Of a DNA stretch of 64,000 bases, positions 20,955 to 32,756 are shown one piece after another. The notes beneath the pieces were generated by a model. It made no database searches, was not told the origin of the DNA, and saw only the letters and a list, made by a program, of their open reading frames with translations. Where the stretch lies: the NCBI GenBank assembly GCA_023052935.1, contig CM041294.1, positions 150,126,899 through 150,190,898 on the forward strand, written 5' to 3'. How positions within the stretch are numbered: position 1 is the first letter of the stretch; each line of letters begins with the position of its first letter. The position numbers and the translations under genes are program-made. The stretch is from Piezodorus guildinii. Lineage: Eukaryota > Arthropoda > Insecta > Hemiptera > Pentatomidae.

Positions 20955-20989
<35 letters not shown>
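20955..20989. repeat. (TA)n microsatellite
   Basis: About 17 TA units directly after ACTTTCACTTACGTG, the terminal sequence of repeat B. Comparable tracts adjoin other repeat B copies. Confidence 0.9.
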
Positions 20990-20994
<5 letters not shown>

Positions 20995-23900
20995 AACCAA
21001 CGCATTAATGAGTATTACTGTATATTCTAAATTTAATGAGTAAATGTCAGTCAACTTTGATTTTTGTTATAAAAACTTTCTCCTCCGAGTGATGAAATGC
21101 TACTTTTTTTTTTTGATTCACGAAAAAGTGTGAGGGAGACTCTAGTGTCAGTGACAAAACGATATCCCGAAAGGACAAAGTCAGGAAATATTCGTGTGAG
21201 TGACAGAGGGGGGTGGCCGGGAAATGGACTGCACAACTTCTAAAGGCAACGTCAGCTCCTCCCCGAGATATATCGGGAAAAACTAAGTCAAAGAGTTCTC
21301 TGACGTACATCGGGAGTTATGGAGGCCTCTCTAGCCAGGGAAAAGGAGTAGGTTTTTGAGGAGTAAATAATGAGGAAACCAAGCCTACATTATCTGCATT
21401 TCGTTTAAAAACTATATTAATTTATTTTATATAATAATAAATAATTAAATTAGGGTACGCCTGTTTATATAGCTGTTTAAAAGCAATTAACTAATATGAA
21501 TATCAATAAAAATTCAAAGGAAAATTTCATCACCCAGGATAATTTCATTACGATATATCTCTGATATCCCAAAAGCGATTTGAACGATTATTTCGGTTTA
21601 TTATTTAATGATTAACCTTTGTAGTAGACAAAAAAAAAAATTATCCCACTCTCGAAATTCGAAGGCTTAAGTTCCAATATGCGCAGAACCCGAATAATGA
21701 ATAAAAAAAATCGCTTGTCCGCCGTCCGCGGGCGGCATTAATCCATAACTAGTGGACAATTTTTTTTTTTTTTTTTCAACTCGCCGCAAAAATACTAGGG
21801 CATGCAAACACTTAGACGTTGATTTAGAGACATTTTTGTTTATTTATTTGTTAACTTCATTAATTTGTATTTCTTTTGTCTACATATTTTATTATTGTAG
21901 ACGATGATTTCATTCTATGTAATACTGCCAATGGGCAGTTTCTCTTCATGTTTATTTCATGTGTTATAACATTTCAGCATGTTTACTTGATGTATTTTTT
22001 GTATAGTTGAAAATTTTAATAAAAAAATATTTATATTTTATGTAATTTGACTTTCCTTATGTTTATATTGTAATAATTGTATGAATGAGATCCTGTAGCA
22101 ATATTATTGCTGTATATGACAAATTGTAATATACACGAATAAATGAAAGTTCTTCTTCTACCAAAAAAAAAAAAAAAGACGTTGATATCAGCTGATTATT
22201 TTTATTAGAAAAGTGATTTAATTCATTAACTCAATTATTCTTGAAGATTGAGAAGAATCAAAAAGATTTCCGAGATAAAGGCAACGCGATGAACAAAGAC
22301 TAAAAAATAATAATATTGTTATATGGTCAACAACTTATAAGAGATCTGATTCCTTGATAAATCGGTTATTATTGATGATAGAGAAAAAATGTAGGGAGTT
22401 CTGGAATCAGCTAATTTTATTTTAACTAAAATCGAAAGAAAAGAAAAGGAAACAGTAACGAAGTCAAATATAAAAGCTTTTGGTTAATTATTTTCAATAA
22501 TGAACCGTTCTAATCGAAAAAAAATTACTCTTCCTCAAAATTTGAGGTTTAGGTTTTAAGATGCGTAGACCCTCAGAGAAAATTTGTTTCTCCTTTTTAA
22601 TAAAAGAAATAAATACCAAATTTTTTTACAAAATGAAAAAAAAAAAATCATTGAAATTGGTTCAGAACTAGCAGAGATTAGTTTTTTGAAGTTAGCACTG
22701 GTTATATGCCTTTTTCTTTTGATTTATTTATTGCTTTTCATATTATTTAGTTGCCTATCAACAGCTATATAAACAGTTATACCATAATATTGTTATCTGG
22801 AAATAATTAAACCATTTTGTAATAATTTGCAGCATTTTCCGTTTAGTAGAAAATTTAATCGTATATCGCATGAAACTAACAACTAGAATTTATTTATTTT
22901 TTTATACTGATTGGTATTTAATTATTTATCTTAAAAAACAATCGTATTAAAGGCGTATATATAGGTGAAATTTCTATATTTTTTTCTGTTTATAATTAAT
23001 GTGTACAGTTTCTCTATTCGAAAATAACGGTTTCATTTTTTTTTCTTTCCTTTTTTTTATTTGTCCGGAGTCTTGATCCTAAATCTCAAAACAATTGTTT
23101 ATCGATCTTAAAAAAATTATTTGTGATCCTTAATGTGTTTCCGGCGTATTTATAGGTATTATTTAATTTTTTTTTTGTATTTATTAAAATTATTCCCGAT
23201 TTCTTAGTTAAAAACTCTAATAAATACATCCCTATCATATAAAATAACTGAGTTACTGAATTTAATCGCCCTACATTTGAAACTAATCGGCGGATTTCAA
23301 CGTCTGTGTTGGGATCATCGTTTGATGCGCTAGTTTTTTTTCGCCGTGTTTAAAAAAAATCGGTCCAGTATTAACGGAGAAAAACCGCGGCTAAAAGATT
23401 TTTTTTTTATTTATTCGTATTCTAGTTGATCACTGGATAGTTCCTTCGCACGCTTCTATCGATCCTATAATCATTGTTCAAATTTATTCGATGTATTTTT
23501 TTTTGTTATGATGGAGTTGTAAAAATCATTAAAATGAAATGTTTTTTTTTTTTTGCGTGTTTTTTATAGTATGTTATAACAACTCCTTTAATAACGATAA
23601 TTTATTGTGATCACAATGAAATTTATAATGGATATTATTGTTGAAAGTTCTTAAGTAAATTATAGTGCCAGAGCGGAATGTTGTGAAAGTGTGGATTAAT
23701 TAGCAGCTAACTTAGTTCATTCATTGCTGCTAATTCACGGCCTTGTTAATTATTTAGCAGAATAAGGATCGCATTTATTAGCAGTCTCTTAGGGACTTAG
23801 TTCATATGCGGGGTCGCACGAGACCGCTCAGGTCACATCTTCATTTATCCTTCAAGTCTTACTTAAATGTTGTTTGTTGTAAATTCTTTCTTTTTTTATG

Positions 23901-24050
23901 TATTTATTTAAATTAATTTACAAAGGTATCATACAAATACAATATGTAAATGTGTACAGAGAAGAAAAGACGTGAAAATGTCTTAAGAAAGAACTATTCA
24001 GAGGTAGATCTTCACTAAATATTTTAAGGCACCTTCTTTTCAATCACCTC
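20990..24050. other. AT-rich intronic stretch, no gene seen
   Basis: No coding signal. 21060-21340 is less AT-rich, without homology I recognise. 21960-22040 resembles the 3' UTR of the jockey family at 46060-46140 (CATGTTTACTTGATGTATTT). 23690-23830 has repeated TTAGCAG/TAATTA motifs, listed as a possible regulatory block in the findings. Long T and A runs are frequent. Confidence 0.4.
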
Positions 24051-24543
24051 GGTGTGGCAAGACTAACGCAAGAACTGAAATTTCATATTTAAGACAACTA
24101 TATGCATGAGGTATTAGAGCAACTTTTTCATCAAAATCAGCTACCCAGAAGAGGCACATTATACCATGCAGTTTGCACCTATTAACGATTTTCTCAAAAA
24201 CAGCTCTAAACATTTTGATTAAACCCGTTATATGGATGTAAAATTTAAAAACCTTTAATATGATGTAGGTATCATTCTGATCATAATAGTCTTACAGGGC
24301 TTTAATGCCGATATTTTAAATTCTATTCTTTATAAAGTACCTTTAATTGTGAATATTTAAAAAAAATAGGCACATTATCTTTATAACATTGATAAATAAC
24401 GGCTAAATATGATTGCCGAACGAATTTGATAAGGAGTGCTAAAATATTTTTGTATGCAATTTTTGTGTTTTTGAACACAAGAATATTAATATAGATGTAT
24501 AATACACAGTTTGATAGCTAAAGATTTCAGAAAAAAATATCAA
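24051..24543 (+). repeat. Repeat B copy, left part
   Basis: Contains 'AACTGAAATTTCATATTTAA' (24077-24096), 'CATCAAAATCAGC', 'TCTCAAAAACAGCTC' and 'GTCTTACAGGGCTTTAATGC', in repeat B order. It breaks off at the mariner derivative at 24544; the remainder follows it at 25609-25740. Confidence 0.7.
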
Positions 24544-25606
24544 TTGGGTTGTGTCACATTTTTTCCAACATGAAACTAACTTTTTTCTCCCCGAACTGAA
24601 AAACTCTGAGCTTTGAAGAGAAACAAAATCTGAAAACGCACTTTTCACTTGATCATCGTTTTCAAATAATTTTCCTTTGACGAAGTTGTCTAAATTCCTG
24701 AACAGGTGGTAATCTGTTGGAGACAAGTCGGGAGAATATGGTGGGCGCGGAAGAACTTTCCTTCAATTTTTGCACGGTATGTTTTGAAACATGGGGTCTT
24801 GCTGCAGCTCAGTGAGATCATGAGGTACCCGTGTATCGAGCTTTTTTACTTTCCCAATATACTTTAAATGTCTGGAAACGGTAGATGCACTTGCATTTAG
24901 TTTTCCTGAGAGTCCTTTAACTGTTTGGTAGAGGTTTCCTTCTACTGTATGTTTGAGGACATCGTTGTCTATTACGGACGGAGGTCTTCCTCGGGGCAAG
25001 TTTTCCATGTCGGTATCCCCAGCTGAAAACTTAGCAACCAACCAACGGCAAGTGGTCCGTTCATTAACACTCCTTCCCCAAACGCCTTGCAAATATTTCT
25101 AGCGGCCTCAGCTGCTGAATGGCCGAGTTTAAACTCGTACAAAAATATTACTGGAAAATCACGTGTTTCCATGTTCTTTTTTGGAGGTATACTAAAACGT
25201 GGGTAATTGATTGGGAAGCTTATGTTTATATTTGTATATGTAAACATTCGGAAGAAAACAACAGAGACCTGAAGAATCCGTAAACCAACGGCGAATGGTC
25301 CGTTCATTAACACTCCCTTCCCCAAACGCCTTGAAAATATTTCTAGCGGCCTCATCTGCTGAACAGCTAAGTTTATACTCGTACAAAAATATTATTCGAA
25401 AATCGCGTGTTTCCATGTTCATATTTGGAGGTATACTAAAAAGTTGGTAATTGATTGGGAAGCTAATGTTTACAATACAAAGGTAGAGGATTAGTAGCTG
25501 TTTACTTTAAATATGTAAACATTCGGAAGAAAACAACAGAGACCTGCAAAATCCTTTATGTATTTCAGAAACTATAAAAACGGACATTTCATGTGAAACA
25601 ACCCAA
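24544..25606 (-). mobile_element. Internally deleted mariner derivative M2
   Basis: Ends are TTGGGTTGTGTCAC at the left and TTGGGTTGTTTCACATGAAA at the right (reversed), a mariner family distinct from the one at 19034. On the minus strand it encodes an N-terminal 'METRDFRIIFLYEYKLSCSA' block and 'GEGSVNERT.RRWF'. After 'KKLDTRVPHDLTEL' it jumps directly to 'HVSKHTVQ', 'YSPDLSPTDYHLFRNLDNFV' and the C-terminus. The segment with the first two catalytic Asp is deleted. The first part of the transposase frame is duplicated in tandem (about 25052-25240 and 25287-25430). It is non-autonomous. It lies inside a repeat B copy. Confidence 0.85.
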
Positions 25607-25608
25607 TA

Positions 25609-25740
25609 ATACACGGAATCGTAAAGGTTAGTAGAGAGTGATGAAAATCTGATAAAACTAAATGATTGTTGTAGATAAAAATATAATACATCATTTGACA
25701 AAACACATGTTTCTATAGAAGTTCAATTTACTTAATTGAG
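25609..25740 (+). repeat. Repeat B copy, right part
   Basis: 'AGTAGAGAGTGATGAAAATC' and 'ACACATGTTTCTATAGAAGT' match repeat B at 28859-28951 and continue the copy interrupted at 24543. Confidence 0.7.
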
Positions 25741-26860
25741 ACGTTGATTTCCAAAAGGTACTAAAGGACATTTTTTACGAAATTGATTTTTTTACATATT
25801 TGTATTCTCATCATTTAGTTTAATCTAAATATTTTATTTGATGTTATCTAATGAATTCTCAAATCCTTAAAAAACGCGATTTAGAAATGCGGTCTTTTTC
25901 TAAAAGTACTAATTACGCATTTATTTTCATTCCAAATCATTCTAAAAAAATTCATTTCATAACTTTAATATGATGTTGTTATTATAGTAAAAAAATAATT
26001 CTAAATTTTAAGGCAAAAAGACCCAAATTAGCTAGTTTAATAATATAGTATTGAGAGATTTTCCCGCTTCCTGTAAAATTTCCTAGAATGGATATAGTAC
26101 CTTTTGGAAATCAACGTCTCGATTCTTCAACAATTTTTTTTATCAACAATTTATTTATTAAAAATAAATAGTTTTTTAACAATTTATTTGTTCAACTGAA
26201 AAATCTTTAAAACATTTGGTAAAACAAAGACAAAAATGTTCTAGTAGTTAATAGAATTCCACAAAAATATTAACAAAGTAAAGCAGTCTACTGTCTGCAA
26301 AGTTAGTAAAGAAGAAAATTGTAAGAATTAATTCACCTATGGATTGTTTTCCCCTAGCGGAGAACTCTGGCAACATCAACAGAAGAGGATGTTGTTGTAA
26401 GAAGGGTTAATTAGGTTGCTCCTGCTTACCGATGCGTCCTCCAGCAGTCTTTGAACAAGCACAAACTTTTCTCTAAAACTTCATTAATATTACCATTCTA
26501 TAAGTTTATAGCCAAATATTTTCGAAAAAATCTGGTGCGCAAACCACACAACGAGCTAAAATCAATTAATTCACTTGTTAATGAAGTAAATATTGAAAAA
26601 AAATAGTTCGAAAATAGCATTGGGTTTTCATCGGGACATTTATCTTAGATTATATAATCTGATAATAGAATATCTACAACAGCTTTTCATCACTAACTAC
26701 TTCCTTATGCAACTTCGTAAAAATGATCACATTTTTTTATAAAATCTGTAACTTTCTAACGTTATATTATAGATTTAGAATACTATTCTTATATTCGAAA
26801 CAAATAAATAATTAAAAACTATTTTTTTTGTTGTTTGTTATAATATTCTTTTATATTTTC

Positions 26861-26863
<3 letters not shown>
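25741..26863. other. AT-rich stretch, no gene seen
   Basis: AGACGTTGATTTCCAAAAGGTACT at 25739 has its reverse complement at 26099-26122. It therefore bounds a possible 380-bp inverted-terminal element (about 25739-26122) with no coding content. The rest is featureless. Confidence 0.45.

Positions 26864-26915
<52 letters not shown>
26864..26915. repeat. (TA)n microsatellite
   Basis: About 24 TA units. Confidence 0.95.
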
Positions 26916-26919
<4 letters not shown>

Positions 26920-28150
26920 GTATGCTAACAACGGAGAATGGTAATTTTTTTCCAACCTATGACATTAAAGCGATTTTCGTGGAAGAAATTTTATAATATC
27001 GGTATTTAAGCCCTGTCAGACCATTTAAATCAGTGTCAAACCTACATGATATTAAAACCTATTTTTTTCACCTTTCATACGAAGAATATATATACTCACT
27101 GGCATGTTCTCGAGTACTTTCTGACAGATTGACAGGAACACATCAAATTCCATTAATGGTAACCTAAAGACCTTCTTCCTTTCCAACGTGGTACCTCCAC
27201 TGCTAAATTTACCAGACAACGCTGCGCCTTCCTCTGGTCAAGGATACATTCCGCTTCTCATTTATAATTTCACGAGTTCCTTCAGCAGATGTGAAATATA
27301 TTTCTAGTAATGCCTAAATATTACAAGAGCATTGTCATATTTCGTCTTTAAAACAACAACTAAACTGGTGCTTTTTTCGGAGAAGTCGAATGCGAACAAG
27401 CTTAGAGAATGGTGTAAGCAGATTATTAATTAAGTATGTTCATATTCCGAAGTATATAGTGTGATTAGTATATTTACAGTCCTTTGAAATTTTAATGATA
27501 AACCCTATTAGTTACTTTAATATTGAATATCTAAAATACATACGGTCCTTAAGTACAATCATAGAAGAATTAGAATAATGTGAAGTACTCCGGGAGAAAG
27601 GAGTATATTTGAGGATAGAGGATAGGACCAAAAGCTCCTGAGACAAGGCTTAGGATGATGGACAGTCTCATAGGCCATTCCGTTAGAGTGGGCTGACAGC
27701 GGATCATCTCCGAGTTCAATACAACAGGTGTCTTCTGCTTCGTCCGTTCTGGCGGGGAGGAAATAATGACGAGATCGTAAAAGGTAGGAGACAATTGTTA
27801 GAGGGAATGAGATGCTATAATAATAAAATGGACGGAAGTGAAAATTTTATTTCACAACAAATTATAATTTAAAGATACATAAAGTTAATTATTAGGAGTA
27901 CATTCCCCTTGGAGACATAAATCAGTGCGCTTGTTTTGATGGGTATAAAATGTATTGATCAACCGATATTTATATATTTTAAAATTCAATAAAAATCGGT
28001 AAATGGAGCAGAGAGGAACGATAATTTACCATATATTACTTTTTATTGTACTTAAAGATTTAGGAATATTATTTCACACATTTTCTCAAGCATTTTAAAT
28101 TTATTTTGCATTTATTTTTTACTCTTGTCAAATTTGTTTTGTTTGTTTTT
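26916..28150. other. Intronic stretch with a short repeat B fragment
   Basis: 26975-27066 matches the reverse of repeat B (TATCGGTATTTAAGCCCTGT). From 27067 to 28150 no repeat or gene is recognised. A minus-strand frame at 27570-27794 (74 codons) has no recognisable domain and is probably chance. Confidence 0.45.
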
Positions 28151-28286
28151 ACTTTCACTTACTATATATAGTAAGGGGAAGTATTGCGATCGTGAAAATT
28201 TTCGAATTCCAGTTTTCAACGGAAATACACGTTTTAGGGTCCCCTGAGTCCAAATAACCAAGTCCCGAAAAAAGGTCTGTGTGTGT

Positions 28287-28317
<31 letters not shown>

Positions 28318-29070
28318 GTAACTCCCGGACGGAAACGGTAAGTGCTATGAAACTGAAATTTCATATTTAAGACATCTATACGCCCGAGACGTGACAAAAC
28401 TTTTTTCATCAAAATGAGCCTACCAGAAGAGGCACTTTATACCATGCATTTTGCACCTTTTTTTCGATTTTCTCAAAAACGGTTCCGACGATTTTGATTA
28501 AACTCGCTATATCGATGTAAAATTTAATGGGCTTTAATATCATGTAGGTTTTATTTAGATAAAAATGGTCTGACAGGGCTTAAATACCGATATTTTAAAT
28601 TTTCTTCTCCTAAAGTACCTTTAATTTTGTAGATTCAATAATAATAACTAGATTATCTTGTTAACGCTGATGAAAAACTGGTAAATATATAAATTTAATA
28701 AATTCAATACCAAACTAAAGGAGAAAACAGAAAAAATATTTTTTTAATGCAATTTTTCGTTTTTGAACATAAGAGCAGTAATATACATGTATGATATACC
28801 GTTGGAAAGCTAAAGATTTTAGAAATATTATCATCTCATACACAAGCTTTTAAAAGTTAATAGAGAGTGATGAAATGAACATAACACTAACTGATTATTT
28901 TAGATAATAATATAATAGATTTTTGAATCAAACACATGTTTCTATAGAAATTTAATTTAATTAATTCCTTAATAATTTCACGTATTTTTATCTCTAACTG
29001 TATATGAAAATTCTTTCATTGATTTTAAAAATGGAGGTAAGTGAAAGTCGTGTGTTGCCCGCACCAGATT
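28151..29070 (+). repeat. Repeat B, best full-length copy
   Basis: Non-coding element with 12-bp terminal inverted repeats, ACTTTCACTTAC at 28151 and GTAAGTGAAAGT at 29037-29048. After these comes CGTGTGTTGCCCGCACCAGA, which also ends other copies. An internal (TG)n lies at 28277-28318. Shared blocks occur at many places in the window in both orientations. Short TIRs, no protein and high copy number suggest a non-autonomous DNA element, but target duplications could not be fixed. Confidence 0.75.
28277..28318. repeat. (TG)n microsatellite
   Basis: Interrupted TG repeat inside repeat B. Other copies have only a short GTGTGTGG at the same place, so the expansion is local. Confidence 0.9.
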
Positions 29071-29321
29071 TTTTTAAATTATTATAAGAAGCCACCTATT
29101 AATTTATTACTAATATTTATTTTCTTGTTATTTCTGTAGTTTTTTTTTGTTTTGTTTTTTAGTTTATACTCTAAGACACTGAAGCTGTATTTTTTTTTCT
29201 GTAATATTATTCTGAAGGGACTTACTTGTCCCATAATAAATAAAGAATTTATTGTTATTATATCACTGCATCCCAAATCCTTTAGTCCTACATGACACCC
29301 ATTGAAGAACGGTTTTACAAT
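29071..29321. other. AT-rich spacer
   Basis: T-rich; nothing recognisable. Confidence 0.4.
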
Positions 29322-29520
29322 TGGAGGGCAGGGTAGCTGAGTGGGTTAGCGAGCGTTGCCTAGCAACAGGGAACCAAAAAGCATGAAACCAAATAACTAC
29401 GAGTTCGAGTCTCGGAATTTGGAAGGCTTTTATCTCGGCATTTATTTCCCGCCATCAACCCCCTTGGCCTGAGGACCATACCCCCTCGTATAGCCTTTAG
29501 AGGCGAGGTAGAGGTGAACA
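29322..29520 (+). repeat. tRNA-headed SINE, family C
   Basis: tRNA-like head: A-box-like GTAGCTGAGTGGGTTAGCGA (29332-29351), B box GAGTTCGAGTCTCGG (29401-29415). The body is pyrimidine-rich (CCCGCCATCAACCCCCTTGG). The wide gap between boxes makes a functional tRNA unlikely. Confidence 0.6.
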
Positions 29521-29539
29521 AAAAAATTTACGACTGGAG

Positions 29540-29830
29540 AATTAAAATAAATCCTTCCAAATCCTACCAAAACCGTTAAATTTCGTCGCGAACCGATTAC
29601 TTCCTGCAGCCCTAGTATATATTAGTAACATCCCACTTAATCCTGAAGAAGAGATCAAATACCTAGGACTCCATCTTACGTGAAATCCCCACATAAGACT
29701 GAAACGACAAGGTACCTCTCATTGCTCAAAGGTACCGATTACTACAACTCTTACCTGACAAACGTTCGAAACTTACAGTCTATTACAAAAAACTTTATTT
29801 CAGCATCGGGGTGACTATGGAGTAGAGAAA
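29540..29830 (+). pseudogene. Jockey-like LINE relic 1
   Basis: Decayed C-terminal reverse transcriptase sequence. 'AATACCTAGGACTCCATCTT' (29659-29678) encodes YLGLHL, and 'CCCCACATAAGACTGAAACGAC' (29687-29708) encodes a PHIRLKR-type block. The better-preserved relative at 45540-45720 encodes the same series (YLGLHLDKRLNW, LKR). Many stops. Confidence 0.65.
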
Positions 29831-30249
29831 TGCACCTCAGTACACCCAGCCTCTATAAATTGGGTGTCCGATATTGGCTTATTCGCTTATTCACCGTTGG
29901 ACTAGAATTAATATCAGTCTGTATTTTTTTTTTTTTTTTTTACGGTCTGCTGTAAAAATTTCGTGAATTCTTCTATGCGACATACTTTAAATTAATCTGT
30001 TTCAACCTCACCAAAAGACCCTTTAACAAAAACGATAACCTTTCCTACTCATTCATAGTTTATCCCTCCGCAGTCGTACTACAAGGTTGTATTTTTAGCC
30101 CAATCCTTTATAACGTATATACCAATATTCCAATACATCTTAACACTGTAAAACTACTGACCACGGTGAAACTTTGTGTTATCCATAAATGGTAATCTAA
30201 TTGTTGCTTCAAAAACCCTTCAGTCACACATCGTTTCCATTGAAGAATA
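29831..30249. other. Decayed LINE-like spacer
   Basis: Contains a T tract (29929-29941) and 'CCTCCGCAGTCGTACTACAAGG', which may encode a decayed SVVLQG motif of a jockey RT; not certain. Confidence 0.35.
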
Positions 30250-30680
30250 GTGTCAAAAACTGGAGAATTAAAACCAATTCTAACACATCCCTTCAACTTA
30301 CTATAATCCTTTGTATGTCCTGTACGTAGGACTTCGTCTTGACTATCTTCTCACTTCATCACACTTGACTGAAACGACAAGATACTGCTCGCAGATAACG
30401 GTTTCCGCCGTTTTAGTCTACTTCAACACTTACTAGACAAACGGTCAAACCTTCCTCTTAACTACAAAAGGCTCATCTACATGACTATTAAAAGACCAAT
30501 CTAGACTGACGGAGTAGAGCTATGGGCTTACTAAACCATCAAATTCTTTCCAAAATCCTTATAACATCCTCAACGCTCGTTACTTTGTCACGAATAAACT
30601 CATCCATAAAGACCTTAATGTCCCTATGTTACTGATTTGGCCCGGACCATGTATCAATCCTTTCATGAAAAACTCCATTG
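30250..30680 (+). pseudogene. Jockey-like LINE relic 2
   Basis: Second decayed copy of the same C-terminal RT region, containing 'CTACAAAAGGCTCATCTACA' (YYKRLIYM; 30462-30481), 'ATCTAGACTGACGGAGTAGA' and 'CCAAAATCCTTATAACATCC'. Its order agrees with 45680-45820. Stops and frameshifts are frequent. Confidence 0.65.
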
Positions 30681-31079
30681 TCATTTTATTTTATTTTATT
30701 TATTATTTGGTAAGTCATACATTACATTTTCCACAAGTTAATATATCACACACATAAAACAATACATATGGTGCTAACTTCACTAGCTCAACATAGTATC
30801 TTGGATGCAGAATCCAAGGCTCAATAAATAGGACAATACATATTATCTTGCTTAGCGGTATCCTATAACAGTGATAACAACTGCGTCACTATACTAATAC
30901 ATTTTCACAACCCACAAAAACTACTAGTTCATAATAAATATGTTTCATGAACATTATGTTTCACTAATTCATGTTCCAGCATGTAGTCCACGAAGCATCC
31001 CGAACCAACAACTGTAATTGAGGTGGGAGCCCCTGAGAACCCTAATGGTTATGAGTTCAAGACCCTCAAGGTCAATATT
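30681..31079. other. Unassigned sequence
   Basis: Starts with an (ATTTT)n-like tract; no gene seen. Confidence 0.4.
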
Positions 31080-31212
31080 TGTAAAGGGCTTCCAAAGGGA
31101 AGCCTCTCAACATGTAATTCATGTCATTGTATTACATAAATATTACATTTACATGATGTATTTTTTTAATGCAGTTGTAAATATCAATAAAATGTTAAAA
31201 AAAAAAAACAAT
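31080..31212 (+). mobile_element. Jockey-like LINE 3' UTR with A tail
   Basis: 'ATGATGTATTTTTTTAATGCAGTTG...ATCAATAAAATG' followed by an A run matches the 3' end at 46080-46140, so it is a 3' LINE end of the same family, with an AATAAA signal. Confidence 0.65.
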
Positions 31213-31640
31213 TTCAATAATATTTACTGTAAAATGCTCAAAACTTTTCCACCTACAAAAAAAAAAAAAAAAAAAAAAAGCAAATTTATAGTACTATTAT
31301 CCAAAATACTTCGGGAAATCCTGAATGTCCCTTATTTTGTTACAAATCAACTCAACATCATATTTGTCGCAGAACTAACCCCAAATAGATACCTCTCTTT
31401 TCCTTACTAAACTCCCTGCTCATACAAACACACCGATTCGAAACCAATCTTCCAGAGACATTTCTGATAACTCTCTGAGGTGATTGAAAAGATGGTGGCT
31501 CGATGCTGCTGCCAACAAATAGTTAATGGAAACTTTACTGGGTAGTCATTTTCATGACTTTCCTCTTTTCCTGATTCTCCTGTACATTTACTCATTTTAT
31601 TTGTTTAATACAGTTATAGATTAACATAGATAAATAATTA
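31213..31640. other. Unassigned sequence with A tract
   Basis: An A run at 31260-31279 is followed by 'CTTCGGGAAATCCTGAATGTCC' (31309-31330), which may be another jockey C-terminal scrap. Nothing else recognised. Confidence 0.4.
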
Positions 31641-31656
31641 AAAAATATATTTTATA

Positions 31657-31659
<3 letters not shown>

Positions 31660-31722
<63 letters not shown>
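31660..31722. repeat. (TA)n and poly(T) tract
   Basis: About 13 TA units followed by a run of about 36 T. The poly(T) may be the tail of an antisense retroelement, but no body was identified. Confidence 0.9.
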
Positions 31723-31940
31723 CTTTATAAGAATTAGGTATATGAATCGTCTACAATTTTTTTCAATCTTTTTTAAGTGTGTATTGTGGATGTATTTGAA
31801 ACAAATTATTACTTTATCATTAAATTCCCATTTTTGAATCAATATCTAAGAAATCGTGAGCCAATCCTTTTCCCTTATTTAATTAATTTATTTATTTTAT
31901 TTTTTTTAGGGCATTTGAGAACCACGGTGCTTCAATATTT

Positions 31941-32222
31941 GTTTTTTATTTAACGTCACTTATGCTACTATGGCTAATCGACGATGCTACAGTGGGAGTC
32001 CTAAATTTTGCCTATCCAGGTTTTATTAGGATAGGGATCTTTAACGAGTACCTGACATCGCACAGGCTCGGGACCACCTCTTAACGTTCCCCTCCGAAGG
32101 ACGGTGTACCTAAGGATTTTTTTACTCCCATTAAGAAATCCTAGGACCACCTGCGGGTTTGAACCCGTGACCTTTAGTATGGGAGGCTGTTACGCTAGCC
32201 ACCCAGCTACAAGTGAACCCCG
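31941..32222 (-). repeat. tRNA-derived SINE, family A, copy 4
   Basis: Well-preserved copy, same orientation as copies 1-3. The minus-strand B box GGGTTCAAACCCGC lies near 32155-32168 and the A-box-like GTAGCTGGGTGGCTAGCGTA near 32192-32211. Confidence 0.8.
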
Positions 32223-32229
32223 GTGCTTC

Positions 32230-32756
32230 AATATTATAATTCCTTTACTTTTTGTATTCCGAAAGTTGTATTGAGCGACAGATTTTTCATGCTTTAACAG
32301 ATCCGCCAGAGCTTTCCGATAGGATTTCTACTTGACTACCGTCGAAATTGTCTGCGAATCAACACACAATACCGCAACGATTAGAAATAGCACGCCGAAT
32401 TCGGCTACTAGACTGTCGGTCTACACCTAAGGCTCCACTAAGCCATAGAATTATTTCCGTATCCTATCCTTAGAATCCGAATCCTTCGTAAAATCCTCAA
32501 TTATCCCAACTATGTCTATAATAAACTCAGTATTAACGACCTTAATGTTCCTTGTATTATTGGTTTGACCCCTAACCAATATAGTAGAACTCTTCATTTT
32601 ATTACAAATCCCATTTCTACTTTAACCAACTAGTTTCTATCCTTCCTTCCTATTTCTGATGATCCTCGTCTGAAAAAAAAATTTGGCCTTGAGGACTTTT
32701 GTGGATTATCTAGTAGAGTGCTACCAGTTTCTTTACTTGTTTTTTTTTATGTTTAA
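32230..32756 (+). pseudogene. Jockey-like LINE relic 3
   Basis: Very decayed. 'ATCCTTCGTAAAATCCTCAATTATCCC' near 32480-32506 encodes an ILRKILNYP-type block, and 'AACGACCTTAATGTTCC' gives a NDLNVP motif. Both belong to the jockey C-terminal region (cf. 45800-45870). Confidence 0.55.

Noticed and set aside
27570..27794. 74-codon minus-strand frame as a small gene
   Set aside because: No domain, no splice or initiation context, and composition like its surroundings.
28277..28318. CRISPR-like or other regular array
   Set aside because: It is a plain TG microsatellite; no spacer-repeat pattern exists in the window.
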